57,431 nt of DNA from Byssothecium circinans (lineage: Eukaryota; Ascomycota; Dothideomycetes; Pleosporales; Massarinaceae). Below the pieces are notes generated by a model. The model searched no databases. It was not told the DNA's origin and worked only from the letters and a program-made list of their open reading frames with translations. A program made the translations under genes and the position numbers. The stretch lies in contig ML976981.1 of the NCBI GenBank assembly GCA_010015675.1, forward strand, positions 1,438,343-1,495,773. Reading direction: 5' to 3'. Shown piece after piece: positions 1 to 10,403 of the stretch; the first letter of the stretch is position 1; each line of letters starts with the position of its first letter.

Positions 1-230
1 AAGTGACGCGCTGTGAGTCCTTGTATGTATTTAACAAGCTCTGCCTCTTGTTGTGGAGTAAGCTTTTGTTGCGTTGTTGCTTGAGTCGTTCGCGATGATT
101 GGATCTGCTTATGCCGCCGCGATAGGGTAATACGGTTAACATGATAGTCTGCTGCAATTTTGGTATATGTAAAAGGTTCTCCTGGCTCTAGCGCTTCGAT
201 AGCTTCAATTGCAGCCTCAATTGACCCCAT
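1..230 (-). CDS. Fot1/pogo transposase, N-terminal fragment
   Basis: Minus-strand reading from ATG at 230 to the window edge, 76 codons without a stop. The start reads MGSIEAAIEAIEALEPG, followed by YTKIAADYHVNRITLSRRH, which is the psq-type helix-turn-helix N-terminus of fungal Fot1/Pot2/pogo transposases that binds the terminal inverted repeats. The DDE catalytic domain would lie to the left of the window. Unlike the element at 50.3 kb, no stop codon is seen in the visible part, so this copy could be younger or intact. Its activity cannot be judged from this fragment. Confidence 0.85.
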   Translation of the reverse strand, partial: MGSIEAAIEAIEALEPGEPFTYTKIAADYHVNRITLSRRHKQIQSSRTTQATTQQKLTPQQEAELVKYIQGLTARH

Positions 231-321
231 AATGATTGAGTTATGACGCGTTCAAGTTTGAGTTGTTTTGGTGTTGCGCGATCGTTGCGCGAACATGATC
301 GTTGCGTGCACGGACACGTTA
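1..321 (-). mobile_element. Truncated Fot1/pogo-like (Tc1-mariner class) DNA transposon
   Basis: The 5' end of a transposon that runs off the left window edge, read on the minus strand. It contains the first 76 codons of a transposase and an upstream flank that probably ends at 319. There the minus-strand sequence starts TA-ACGTGTCCGTGC, the same TA-ACGT start as the complete element at 50260-52093. A TA target duplication is typical of this superfamily, but the other end lies outside the window, so the boundary is inferred. The flank carries short internal repeats (GATCGTTGCG occurs twice in 283-306). Confidence 0.65.
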
Positions 322-465
322 CAAGTGAAGCCCCGCTTTGTGAGTACATGTACCGAGTGAGCTTGTTTGAACCTCTCATCCCATTATCGCACCTTGCTGA
401 GTTCATGAGGACTGTTTCGAGCCCTCCCCTTGCTGCAGGGTATGCATCGATATGCACTCGTCCCT
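322..465 (-). repeat. Out-of-frame duplicate of the adjacent gene's C-terminal segment
   Basis: Just past the stop of the gene at 466-2389, minus-strand reading in another frame gives EMKGRVHIDAY followed by LETVLMNSAR. This closely resembles the real C-terminus, EIKGKVHIDVY followed by ESIVLMSPK. The two segments are about 28 codons each, abut directly, and differ by a frame shift at the junction (the stop codon region is read as DSSDEPEMKG in the other frame). Either a C-terminal tandem repeat was lost to a frameshift or a segment was duplicated downstream. Confidence 0.55.
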
Positions 466-2389
466 TCATTTCGGGCTCATCAGAACTATCGACTCCGCCT
501 CCTGCGGCATCTTGGAAGCGTATACGTCGATGTGCACTTTGCCCTTTATCTCGGAAGCCAGTAGGACGGCAGTTTGTCTCCGCAAGAAGGCCCACTGCGT
601 CGACTTGCCGGTGCTGATCTGCATCAGGTTGTCCTCGGTCAGCTTCTGCTGGAGGTTTTCCGCGGTGGCGCGCATGACTACGCTCGAAACGTTCTTACAG
701 ATATGGCCCTTAAGCAGCTGGGCTTCCGTGTATTTGGCGAACTTCTTAGGTGCAGTGATGCGACCTTTCGGACAGGTCCACACGAACTCCTTCCAGTCGG
801 GCGAGTAATATAGTTCCTCCTTCTTCAGTGACTCGATGAAAGGCTTTGGAACTAAGATTCGGATCATCCAGGTCTCGGACCACATGCAACGGTCTTCGGC
901 ATACTTTCGATATATCTCGGCCGTCTCGCGCTCAGGGGTGAAATACCTACACAGAAAAGTTAGTAAGGCTCATCCAGGAAGGTGTTTTTGTGTGCAGCAA
1001 TATATCGGACAGTTATATGATGACGTACCAGGCCGGGTCCATGTTGAAGTCACCACCAGAATGAGTGGAAATTGCCTGCATGTGGAAGTCACCGGCCTCC
1101 GTGATGAGTGGCTCCCATATCGGTGAGGGCATGTCTGATGGCGCTTTGCCTTTGAACAATTCGTAGTGGTTTTCAAGTACCGGAATTGCTTCTTCGACCA
1201 CCGTAAAGGTCTTTGGTAGATGGCCTGAATGTTCCTCATCGCTTGGAACTCCGCCTAGAGAGGCTACTATCGGGGAGGGCAGTCCGCCAGATAGTTCAGC
1301 CGGCTCTTCGGCATTGAGACCCTCTACCTTGGCCTTCTTGCCCTTCTTGCTTAGGGATTGCTCTGCACGCGCCTAAAAATCATCAGTAAAAGTCATGCAA
1401 GGGGGCACTGGTACGCGTCGTCATTGGTCCTTACCTTCAGCCGCTCTATGAGCATCTCTAACGTCGTGAAGTTTGTCCGTATCGTATCGTGGACCCAATA
1501 AAGTAGGGTCTCGGTTTGATAGACCTGTTCATGCTCCGGTTTCAAGATGGCTTCCTGGATGCTGGCTTTGATACCAACTTGAGTCATTGCAGCCCGCGGC
1601 TCTTTGTCGAGAACGCTAATCCGCGCTACATGCCCGAGAGCAAGGTCGAGTAGCGTGTTAGGGTTGTTATCGGGGTCAATCCTGATCAAAGTCAATAAGC
1701 GTTGCCCGCCCCTCACCCGAGGACTTGAGTACAGTAAAAGAGCAGAAATTCGAGAATACTTTCAACCTCAGGTACTTTGGAAAGCATATCCAGACTTTCG
1801 ACATGTGGTTGTACATACCTCGTTTGATACCTATTGAAGATTTCCTGGGCAGTGTCGGCGACAAGCCCGACATGCTCGAGGGCAGCTGCACTCTCACATG
1901 ATGTAGGAAGATCGAACGTCCGGTCGAGGTTTCCATTGTACGATCGGAAAGTGACAGTCGGTGCGGTATCGGATGTGGTTCCTGCCGTCGGCTCCTCACT
2001 GCTACTAACGCTTATGGTAGGCGAAACCATCAGAGGCGACAGCAGGGCAACGGAAATCTTCCTCTTGTTGGCTTGCTTCGATGGAAACAGGTAGTGATCG
2101 TCGATTAGAGCGCAGGTCTCCTCCGAATTCAGGTCGTCACTACGGCAGCACAAAGTTAGTAAAGCTTATCCAAGGGTTTGACAGCACGCTTCACCATCGA
2201 GTGCAGCACATACATATCGACATCGTGAAGCGAACCCCATATTGTTGAGTAGGTCTTATGCCCAGAGCCAGAAATATGGATACTTAAGTTGCAATCAGGA
2301 ACCAATACATACCTCTTGAAGTCGAGTGGAGGGGGTGGTCGGAAACGGTGTGGTGTGGTAGGCGGCGGGGGCCGCATAGAGGAGTACAT
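466..2389 (-). CDS. Conserved-looking hypothetical protein, five exons, about 503 aa
   Basis: I do not recognise the family. Proposed exons on the minus strand are 2389-2313, 2139-1819, 1723-1435, 1372-1029 and 946-466. They add up to 1512 nt with phases that fit throughout. The start is ATG at 2389 (MYSSMRPPPPTTPHRF), giving a Pro-rich N-terminus. The middle is acidic/Ser-rich and then helical, with a Lys-rich patch (SKKGKKAKVEG). The best ordered part is the C-terminal 170 residues, with WSETWMIRILVPKPF, YYSPDWKEFVWTC, GHICKNVSS and STQWAF. Donors are gtatgt, gtatgt, gtaagg and gtacgt; branch sites of TACTAAC type precede two acceptors. Intron 1 (173 nt) is long for this window and could hide a further exon; the acceptor at 1724 is weak. 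No membrane segment or signal peptide is seen. Confidence 0.7.
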
Positions 2390-3813
2390 GGTTTCGGGAG
2401 TTGTGTGGATATTTCGATACAACTGCTGGATACCGATTGGTTGTGTGTGGTATTTTTAGTGCCTACAAGGTTAAAGTGCGGTATTTAACATCACTGCAGT
2501 GGAGTCTAGACCTAAAATAGTAAAGCGCCGATTGACTCTTTGCGTGACCTGAGCTTCTCAGAGCAAAACGCTTCTCACTTCACTTAGACCTTATCATGCA
2601 CGTGAAAAATGATCACTGGCGAACTCTGCGTTTGCATGTTTACGATCCAGATCAATGCTTTGCTTCCAGAACCTGCTCTGGGCGGGGGAGAACTGTTCTT
2701 CCGCCCAATCTATAGAACATGACAGTCACATCTGATAGCGAGACGACCGAGGATCTAAATATTATCCCGGAAGCAATCACTTCAAACCACCAGACTTAAT
2801 TTCCTAAGCTACATACCATCACGTTCCACCACCGTGCATCTAGATTATACCTAGGTATTAGCTTGGTTCCAAGCATATGCTGCATCGCCATCAGCGCCTT
2901 AATTTGATAGCCGCTGCCGCGCAACGTAATCTTTATACCAGGACTATTTATTCGCCGATGAGGGACCATATTGCGAATATCCTGTCGTTCGAGCTGCCGA
3001 AAACTATGTCACGAAAATAGGAATGGAGACCGGCTTTTACTGTACGCGTTTGCCGGGTGATGGAAACCGAGGATTCGGCTTGCTGGAGGGGCTTATTTCG
3101 GAAGACATATGGCAAGGGGGGAAGCCGGGGAGCGAGATGGCGGAGAAAGCTATGTATATGAGGGACATGTTTAAGGCGGATATGTTTACGTGGCTGGTAA
3201 TCTGATGGCGCGAAAAGGAATGGGATATACAAAAGGAGATACATAAGCAATTAAGATGCACTTGCTTCATAACGGATGCATTTTCTAGTATCAGAGCACT
3301 GATGGATCTTCCTTAATGAGAACCCCTACTTTAAGCTTCTCTACCACTGCGCTGGCCTAGAAGCGCTGTTTTAGGCAATTAAGTTGCAATATATATAAAC
3401 GAAGCGAGTCCTTGAAACTAAGCAACCAGCGATCTAGGTTTACTTTCTTTATACCAACGTAAAAGAGCACTCTGCACATGCACTCCTTCCAACGTTCACT
3501 GCGCTAACCTAAATCTCCCTAGCTTCGTAGAACGATCAGCGCGTCATTGCAAAATCACCACTCCACAACAGAAGACCGCTGACATCAAGACAATCCACAT
3601 TGGTCAAACCCCTTTTCTTATACGTCATAATGGCGCACATATATAACAATCGCACATCTAGACAGGGAAACTGCAGATACGCGAGATCTAAGTTTCTAGA
3701 TCGCTCATCTATATGAAGTTCACCTCCACCACCTTTCACCGTGCCTTCGTATACCAACTCTCTCGCAAACCCGCCACTTCAACATCAGAACACGTGCATA
3801 TAATACTGCTACA
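2390..3813. other. Intergenic stretch with one coding-like fragment
   Basis: About 1.4 kb between divergently transcribed genes. Apart from the fragment at 2930-3205, I see no gene, tRNA or repeat. The last 30 bases before the dehydrogenase contain a CACGTG box (3791-3796) and an AT-rich stretch. Confidence 0.4.
2930..3205 (+). pseudogene. Isolated coding-like frame of 91 codons, possibly a terminal exon or gene relic
   Basis: An open plus-strand frame without an initiating ATG at its left end. It reads YLFADEGPYCEYPVV, then GFYCTRLPGDGNRGFGLLEG and FKADMFTWLVI before the stop. Amino-acid usage (paired Cys, Gly and Trp, no low-complexity runs) looks like real protein, unlike nearby random frames. 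A possible splice acceptor (ACCAG at 2937-2941) precedes the well-formed part, but I found no convincing upstream exon. It may be the last exon of a decayed gene. The family is not recognised. Confidence 0.35.
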
Positions 3814-4854
3814 ATGCAAGCCGCCAAAAAAGCCGTTGCAGAGAATCTAGGAAAAGCCGTCCCCAATGCTCACTCCCTCGCACCCTCAGATTCGCAATTC
3901 TCCTTAGACCAAGTGCCCGACCTCGCAGGCAAAGTCGCCGTCGTGACTGGAGGCAGTGAAGGCATTGGCTACGGCTGCACGCACACACTCCTCTCCCACA
4001 ACATTTCCAAACTCTTCATCCTCTCCAAATCCACCGACGTCGTCAACGATGCCGTCAACGCCATCAAAGAAGAGCTGGGCGAAGAGATGGCCAACAGAGT
4101 TACATGGATGCAGTGCGACCTCAGCGATTGGGAGCAAACAGGCAAAACCGCCTTCGAGATCGCCGAGAAAACGGACAGAATCGATATCCTGATCAACAAC
4201 GCCGCGAGGGGTATCATGACTGCCCAACTGGCCAAGAACGGCGTCGACTTGCACATGGCGGGGAATCATATGGGCCATGTGGTTTTGACATCGCACCTAC
4301 TACCCACGCTGAAAGAAACGGCGAAGAAAGGAAACAAAGTCCGCATCGTAAACCTCGGTTCCAATCTTCACGAAAACGCCCCCAAGGAAACGAAGTTCGA
4401 ATCCCTAGAGGAACTGAACAAAGACTACGGGCCCCAACCACAATATGGCCGCACAAAACTTGCCGCGATCCTCTACGCAAAGTATCTGGACCGACATCTG
4501 CACTCCCAATACCCGAACATTCTCGCAAATGCGACGCACCCGGGTATCGTGGACACGCGACAGTCGACAGAATTTATCCATGAAGCGTACCCGCTGGGCG
4601 GGTATGCGATGAGTGTGGGTCTTAATCCGTTCAAGAAGGATCAGTTTGAGGGCGCGGTGAGTACCATGTTTGCGGCTACTACGACGGAGAGGAGTGGTGA
4701 GTATATTTGTCCGCCGGCAATTGTGGAGAAGGGGAGCCAGATGGCGAATGATGCGGAGTTGGGGGAGAGGTTGATGGATTTGACGTGGAAGATTGTGAGG
4801 GAGAAGACGAAGGGGAGTAGTGAGGGGAAGGGGTGTCCGTTTAAGGAGTTTTAA
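3814..4854 (+). CDS. Short-chain dehydrogenase/reductase, retinol-dehydrogenase-like
   Basis: Intronless, 346 aa. A Rossmann-fold NAD(P)-dependent oxidoreductase of the classical/extended-tail SDR type. The cofactor loop is TGGSEGIG near residue 46; the conserved NNAA motif (usually NNAG) follows near residue 130, and the catalytic YGRTK (YxxxK) near 211, with upstream Ser in NLGSN. The C-terminus ends in a charged tail (CPFKEF) and there is no signal peptide, so a soluble cytosolic or peripheral enzyme is likely. The substrate cannot be told from sequence; fungal relatives act on lipids or secondary metabolites. ATG at 3814 is the first in frame and follows a CACGTG box by about 20 bases. 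The convergent F-box gene ends 205 bp downstream. Confidence 0.9.
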   Translation: MQAAKKAVAENLGKAVPNAHSLAPSDSQFSLDQVPDLAGKVAVVTGGSEGIGYGCTHTLLSHNISKLFILSKSTDVVNDAVNAIKEELGEEMANRVTWMQCDLSDWEQTGKTAFEIAEKTDRIDILINNAARGIMTAQLAKNGVDLHMAGNHMGHVVLTSHLLPTLKETAKKGNKVRIVNLGSNLHENAPKETKFESLEELNKDYGPQPQYGRTKLAAILYAKYLDRHLHSQYPNILANATHPGIVDTRQSTEFIHEAYPLGGYAMSVGLNPFKKDQFEGAVSTMFAATTTERSGEYICPPAIVEKGSQMANDAELGERLMDLTWKIVREKTKGSSEGKGCPFKEF

Positions 4855-5059
4855 GGTGAGGGTGGGTGAGAGGTTGCGGGTATGGTAGGGCTGGATGGAC
4901 AGACGATGAATCAGATGGTTGTCTAGGTTATGTGCAATTATGATTCATTGATTATCGGGATATCCATATTCTTGGACAGGGTACCTTTTCCACCGTTCGC
5001 AAAGTTGAAAGGGTGGTTTCTCTCCCCGTACTGTCTATTAATCATCATAAACCCAACGC

Positions 5060-6637
5060 TCACGTCGAAGGAAACATCCCCGGGATAATACTATCCTTCC
5101 TCGTATCCCTCTCACCACTAACATCATTCCCAAACATCCAACAATGCACCTCCGCCCTCCTCTCTCCCCGAACCTCATACCTCACCCCCTTCCCACTAAG
5201 CGGTATCCCCAAATCCTTCACTGCATCCCTTAACCAAGAATTCTCAGCCGTACCCCTAACTCCCTTCCCCACCACCAACGCACTCGCACTACCACTCCCC
5301 TTGCCAACCGGCACGCTCTTCAACCTCATCTTAAAGCACTTCAACTCCTTCGCGCAAAAAGCCCGCTGCTCGAGGTACTCCCCGATCCTACCGACCTTCT
5401 TATGGCAGTTGAAGCCCATGGCCCAGCGACAGTAGCTGATAAAGTCGTCGCGGAGTGTGAGGTGCGTGAGGCGTGGGGGGAGTACTTCCTTCAATTCGGC
5501 GGCGAAATCAGAAGCCCAGCCCAGGAACATGACGGCGGGGGCTTCGACTTTGGTTAGGCGCGGCATGGTGTGCAGGGCGGAGAGGGTGCCCTGCATACCC
5601 GGGAAGTGGAGGCCGTTTTCCAAGAGTTCGGTGGGGGAGAGCGAGTCTGGGGCCATGGAGAGGGTGAGTCTGCATTCTTCGAGGGTGTTTTTGAGGTTAG
5701 AGAGGGCGATGTTGAGGCCGTCGAGGTTGAGGTAGGGGGCTAGAGAGGCAGCGCCAGGGGTGGACGCGTTGAAGAGGACTTCTTGGTCGTAGTAGAAGCG
5801 TTTGAGGTGTGGGGTTGCGCAGAGGAGTTGTTCTAGTGTGCTGCGGTTGATGTTAGTGCGGAAGAGGTGGAGGGTGGTTAAGGTCTCGCTTCGTGGTGCT
5901 TCGGGTCGGTTCCAGTTGAGTTGCCATGGCTGACTCATGGTGTATTCAAATGATGTTACTGTTGGGGAGTAAAAGATCGGGCGTATGAGATCTAGGTCCA
6001 TGTACGACAATGAATTGTTTGGGTCCATTCGCTTGTCACCCAACACGACGTGAGTCAACTTCGGCAACAGTTGATCCGCTCGCTTTAGGATTTGCGGTAG
6101 AAAGAGCGAATGCATCAAGAATCCATCGCCGAGATCGAGTGTCGTCAACTCGTGACAATGCGTCAGGACCAAAGTAGCTAACGCGTCTTTGTTTCTGCCT
6201 TTAAACTGCTCTTGCGACTTGTGCATGCTCTCATCCACAAGCTGGTAAAACTGGTTCGAAGCGAAGATCTTCTGGGCTCGACTGAGCGTCGTACAATCTT
6301 CCAGGCCCCAGAGTCGGGGCCCGGAAATGCGCTTCGCGCTGTCTTCAGGTGGCCAGGGATTGTATTTCGTCCAGCATGGTAGCGGTCCTCGTAGTTTGAA
6401 GGTTCTGACGTGAGACGCGAGTTGTGGCCGTTCGAGCAGGGTTCGAAGAAGGAGAGCAAGGCTTCTGGCGCACCATCGACTCTTCGTAGCCTCGAGTTTG
6501 ATGTCGCGATAGAGCAGCGGTATAAAGTCTTTGTTGAATCTCTTCGACACTCGCACTACAGCGTTATAGTCATATCTCGAAACGTAATCCAAAATCAGGA
6601 ACAAGACGTCCTCGGGAAGCTCAGCAAAGCGCGCCAT
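5060..6637 (-). CDS. F-box protein with leucine-rich-like body
   Basis: Intronless, 525 aa, ATG at 6637. The N-terminus (LPEDVLFLILDYVSRYDYNAV followed by VSKRFN and LLYRDIKL, residues about 7-48) is a typical fungal F-box that would bind Skp1 in an SCF ubiquitin ligase. The remainder has irregular Leu-rich segments (ATLVLTHCHELTTLDLGDG, LPKLTHVVLGD) like degenerate leucine-rich repeats that would select substrates. It lies in the same orientation as a second F-box gene 800 bp upstream, but the two bodies are not obviously alike, so a recent tandem duplication is not supported. The substrate is unknown. Confidence 0.85.
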   Translation of the reverse strand: MARFAELPEDVLFLILDYVSRYDYNAVVRVSKRFNKDFIPLLYRDIKLEATKSRWCARSLALLLRTLLERPQLASHVRTFKLRGPLPCWTKYNPWPPEDSAKRISGPRLWGLEDCTTLSRAQKIFASNQFYQLVDESMHKSQEQFKGRNKDALATLVLTHCHELTTLDLGDGFLMHSLFLPQILKRADQLLPKLTHVVLGDKRMDPNNSLSYMDLDLIRPIFYSPTVTSFEYTMSQPWQLNWNRPEAPRSETLTTLHLFRTNINRSTLEQLLCATPHLKRFYYDQEVLFNASTPGAASLAPYLNLDGLNIALSNLKNTLEECRLTLSMAPDSLSPTELLENGLHFPGMQGTLSALHTMPRLTKVEAPAVMFLGWASDFAAELKEVLPPRLTHLTLRDDFISYCRWAMGFNCHKKVGRIGEYLEQRAFCAKELKCFKMRLKSVPVGKGSGSASALVVGKGVRGTAENSWLRDAVKDLGIPLSGKGVRYEVRGERRAEVHCWMFGNDVSGERDTRKDSIIPGMFPST

Positions 6638-7437
6638 TCCCGCCGATCAAAGGTGATCAGGCTGCCACAGTCGTCGTCGAAAGTCGTCCTCGCCAGGATA
6701 CTGAGACTGCGTCATATATCTCATCTCTTGCTGTCAGTCGGTGTGACTTCGTTGCCTATACCTCACAATGCCCGTCCGTGTCTCTCGGGAAAGCGTTGGA
6801 AAAGAGGGGAGTCAAAGAAAGGAAGGTCAAATAGCTGACCAGTAGAGTGAATTTCCCTCGTCACATGGTTTAGCCGCGAACAGGTGCTCGAATCAGAAGC
6901 TTGCAAGGCTCAAGGATTTGCGCTTAACCCGAGTGAGATTAACCCGATATTGACTCTGCCCCGACTCTGCAGGTCTCTGCGGAATCCAAGTCGGAGGCGA
7001 TGATGCGAGGCCGACTCTCCAATCGTATGTAACGCGGCTTGTGCATTCCTCCCCGACAAGCACGAAGGAGTCGACGGATCGCACCGCCTGACGCCACGAA
7101 ATAGGCACGTTAGCCCAACGGACGTGAGGCAGGCAATGCACAAAGGTTAAAATGTGACGGTGTGTGATCTGTGGATGGTACGCCGTTATTGTGTTGGGTG
7201 CGTGCGTATATGCAGTCTCGCGCCGCTATGCGCAAGAGTACGGAGTAACATAATTCTATTTGTATCAGTGTTACCATCTGAGTCGCCCATCGCCGATTTA
7301 TAGTTTTCCCGCCGCTAACTATGTCTCGTATTCAAATGCTAATTGTTATTGGCACCTAAGCCGCACTACTCGACGCGATGCTGCCGCCATGTGCGTGAAC
7401 AACAGTTCGATATCGTATTGAAAAAGCGCCGCACTCC
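6638..7437. other. Intergenic region between two F-box genes
   Basis: About 800 bp. Short open frames here have no protein-like character. It presumably holds the promoter of the 5060-6637 gene and the 3' end of the gene at 7438-9132. I see no repeat, RNA gene or promoter element that I can name. Confidence 0.4.
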
Positions 7438-9132
7438 TCATCGCTGTGATCGTTTGACGTGCCTCTTCTTGAACTCGCTCAAGTGATACTGTGTCGCCAG
7501 TCCAAGTGGTATACCTTCGCGCTCTCCGCGATAAAGTCGTGGGAAATTCTTGCTTTCGGGGTATTGCGGATCGAACAGCGAAACCTCGTTGACGAGATTC
7601 CAGTGCGCAGCCGATTTCCAACGCATCGCCAAAGGATAGAGCGCCTTGGCTGTGATACCTCTGTTTTTACATGTCGTAGCCAGGTCGTCGAGCTGGCTGT
7701 CGAACCAGTTCAGCGATGGGTCGGGTGGCTGCCATACAGAAATGGATTTGAGATTGTCTAGTTGATCTACCACGGAGAGGCTGGCTGAGGCAAGGTATGA
7801 CACATCCATTCTCGCACTCATCAAGCATTGCGCCTCTTCCTGCGCGTCTCCGTATGTAAGACCGGAAGGAAGAATGGATGTGTCGAATGGATATGGGAAT
7901 TGTGCAGAAGAGATATCGGTTCGAATGGTCACATGCTGCAGGCCTGGTGGGAGGCATGGCTCGATGGGCATGATGATGAGGAAAGTGTAGTCACCACTGA
8001 TGAATGGCATAGGGCATTCGAGCGTCGTCAATTTGTCGAAAGTCCGGAGATCGAGAGAGCCTGATATCTGTTGTGTCACTTTGGGCTGCTTGAAGTAGAG
8101 TTGCTCACTGTCGCAAAGTTCCACGCTGATGACGAGCCTTTCCAGTGTGCCTTGCACGAGACCCAAAGCAGCGCTCCATTCGTTGAGAGAGAATGATGGA
8201 GTGTCCCCTCCTTTTTTCGATGGACTGGCATCATGCCAAATTTCACATGTCAATGATCGTAGCTGATGCGTTCCAGCGAACATATCTCTCAAGCATTCTG
8301 TGATCCGACTGCTATGTCGAATAACCAGGTTGGTGATACAGGTGGAGCCGATATTGCTTGGAGGGATAAGCGGGGGCAGGAGTATCCTGTCTTGCATCCA
8401 CATTCTCCGGTATGCTTTATGAGGTATCATGAACTCGAGTTTTTGGACGCCGGGAAACTTCCAGGCTTGATGGACTTTGACTTCATCTGCCCCGGATTCG
8501 TGATGATATCCAGACTTGGAGTTGCAGTTGAGAACCATCTCTTCAATTGCGCCAATGCGGTCGACGACTTGCGAAGGCGGAAGCGGAGGAGACGATTCCT
8601 TAACTATTTGGTAATGGACGTTCTCCAGTATCCTGTGGAAGGGCCTAAGAGACTCGTTTTCGTGATCCGAGATCTCCAGACGGTGCAAAGATGGCAGCGT
8701 CAAGAGGAGCATCGCCGCATATGCACCGTAATCGCGCGCATAAAGAGCTTCGCGCAAGTCATCGCCATTCCCCACGAGAGGCTGATCGTGTATGAGCTCC
8801 ATTGCCATCTCGTAACCGAGCGGTTCAGCGCCATTATCTCTTTGTAAAAATCGTTGACCGTCAGATACCTCTTCTTCTGGGGACAGTCCAACTCGAAGTG
8901 TTTTGACATACTTCGCCAGCTGTGGACGGTTGAGAATTTTTAGCAAGAACTTGTCAATGCGTGGAATGCGCTTGCCAGGTGGAATAAGAAGATCGACATG
9001 ACGATATAGAAAAGGTTCTGTGATGTTGTACGTTGATTTCGTGACTCGACACAGTGCGTATAGAGCAGGCTGATCCAGGTAAGAGATTATTTGCTCTACC
9101 AGCTCAACGGAAAGCGCGGACATGGACGGCAT
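7438..9132 (-). CDS. F-box protein
   Basis: Intronless, 564 aa, ATG at 9132; a second in-frame ATG lies three codons later (MPSMSALS). Residues about 5-50 (LSVELVEQIISYL, LYALCRVTKSTYN, EPFLYRHVDLLI) fit the F-box consensus, and the following PRIDKFLLKILNRPQLAKYVKTLRV is the usual link into Leu-rich repeats in fungal F-box proteins. It is likely a substrate adaptor of an SCF ligase. No transmembrane segment. The gene is complete, with no internal stop. Confidence 0.85.
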   Translation of the reverse strand: MPSMSALSVELVEQIISYLDQPALYALCRVTKSTYNITEPFLYRHVDLLIPPGKRIPRIDKFLLKILNRPQLAKYVKTLRVGLSPEEEVSDGQRFLQRDNGAEPLGYEMAMELIHDQPLVGNGDDLREALYARDYGAYAAMLLLTLPSLHRLEISDHENESLRPFHRILENVHYQIVKESSPPLPPSQVVDRIGAIEEMVLNCNSKSGYHHESGADEVKVHQAWKFPGVQKLEFMIPHKAYRRMWMQDRILLPPLIPPSNIGSTCITNLVIRHSSRITECLRDMFAGTHQLRSLTCEIWHDASPSKKGGDTPSFSLNEWSAALGLVQGTLERLVISVELCDSEQLYFKQPKVTQQISGSLDLRTFDKLTTLECPMPFISGDYTFLIIMPIEPCLPPGLQHVTIRTDISSAQFPYPFDTSILPSGLTYGDAQEEAQCLMSARMDVSYLASASLSVVDQLDNLKSISVWQPPDPSLNWFDSQLDDLATTCKNRGITAKALYPLAMRWKSAAHWNLVNEVSLFDPQYPESKNFPRLYRGEREGIPLGLATQYHLSEFKKRHVKRSQR

Positions 9133-9434
9133 TGTGACTTTCTTCGAGTGCGGTGGGGATAACGCCTGTTATATTGTTAGTTTACTGATGCCACTGGTTC
9201 ACGCGGCGGTAAATAAGATGAAGTGCAGGTGTGAAGTGCTGCCTAGTGAGGGGAATTGTTGGTGGTTGAGTAGCGAGGCTGCGCGTCGAGCTAATCATTC
9301 GACAGAATAAGTAGGTACGACCCTTGACTAGCCACAAACTAGGAAAGGGCAAACGGGCAAAACATTTGAGACATAACTATATTGCAAACAGCATTGAGCT
9401 GACGTGATTCTTGCATGGTGCATTTTGTAAGATA

Positions 9435-10140
9435 TCAGTTCCAGTACTGTGTAGCCACAGCCTTGACGTTACCATACGCCATATCCAACGCCTGTAGCAT
9501 TTCCTCTGGCAATACGCCCTGCTCCAAGTCCAACAAATTTTACTCAAGATGCTTGTTATTGCTTCCGCCCACAGTCACTGCATCACCCTGATCCTTTTCT
9601 AGCTTTGGATGCTAATTCAGCCATCGCAACGCAACTTCAGCGAGTGAGAGTAAGTGTTTATTCGCCACAGCCTTGATGTCTTCAATTGCGTCAAAGGTAA
9701 CATCATTCCAGTACCTCGGACGATGCGTTTTTGCTTCATCATGCCGCCGGCTAAGGGACCGAAAGCGTAGAAGGCAATGTTGTACCGCGGAGACAAGGAA
9801 CCAGTTCATCCTCTACGCGACGGCCAAAGACATGGTATAAGCCTTGATAGACAGTGGGGAGGATCCTGGAGTTGCGGGTGCATATGTCGCATTTCTGGGC
9901 TACCTAATTGCGCGTTAGACATCATTGATAGATGTATTTTGGGGGATTTTGACGCACCTCCCATGCCATGCAGTTGGAGAGACCAACACCACTCGGAAAG
10001 TTGGCGTCATCCTTCGTCGATTGCTTCTATGTCTGGCTCATTCGATGGTCTGAAAATGTCCAAAGCGTAACTCCAGGGCTTGACTTTTAACCCATGACTG
10101 TACGAGCTCTTGCGCGGTCCCCAATGCTCTTTGACAACCT
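9435..10140 (-). pseudogene. Dead aldo-keto reductase, AKR7 (aflatoxin-aldehyde-reductase-like) type
   Basis: Minus-strand fragments in order: a broken LDIFRPSNEPDIEAIDE, then GVGLSNCMAWE, then after an apparent intron (gtgcgtc to ttag) LPTVYQGLYHVF, EDELVPCLRGYNIAFYAFGPLAGG, RYWNDVTFDAIEDI, SLAEVALRWL and finally PEEMLQALDMAYGNVKA. These match the family pattern PTVYQGLY, FYAFNPLAGG, EVALRWL and the C-terminal FDEAW-like helix. Several in-frame stops (after ALRWLN and within the EQGVLPEEM region) and frame changes disable it, and the N-terminal cofactor-binding start is missing. The retained intron means it is a decayed gene, not a processed copy. Confidence 0.75.
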
Positions 10141-10403
10141 TTCCCAAATCCAATAACACGGCATTGTTAAGCAGTATCAAATCTGAATCCCATCATGAAG
10201 GTAGGCATTTTTCATGTGATATGGTGACATGGTAATAGATGTACTGCGCTGTACGGTTTTTTTGTGTCCGTGTAGGAGAGAAGCAGGGGTGGGGGTTGAC
10301 GATTCCGCGCTAAAACACGCTTGACGCGTCGCGTCTTCTTCAATTATCGGACGTTTCTGATCGCAGAACAACGACAGCCCACCTTTCCTCTCATCCTTCA
10401 ACT

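Noticed and set aside
2948..3250. Minus-strand 100-codon frame
   Set aside because: Mirror of the better plus-strand coding-like fragment at 2930-3205.
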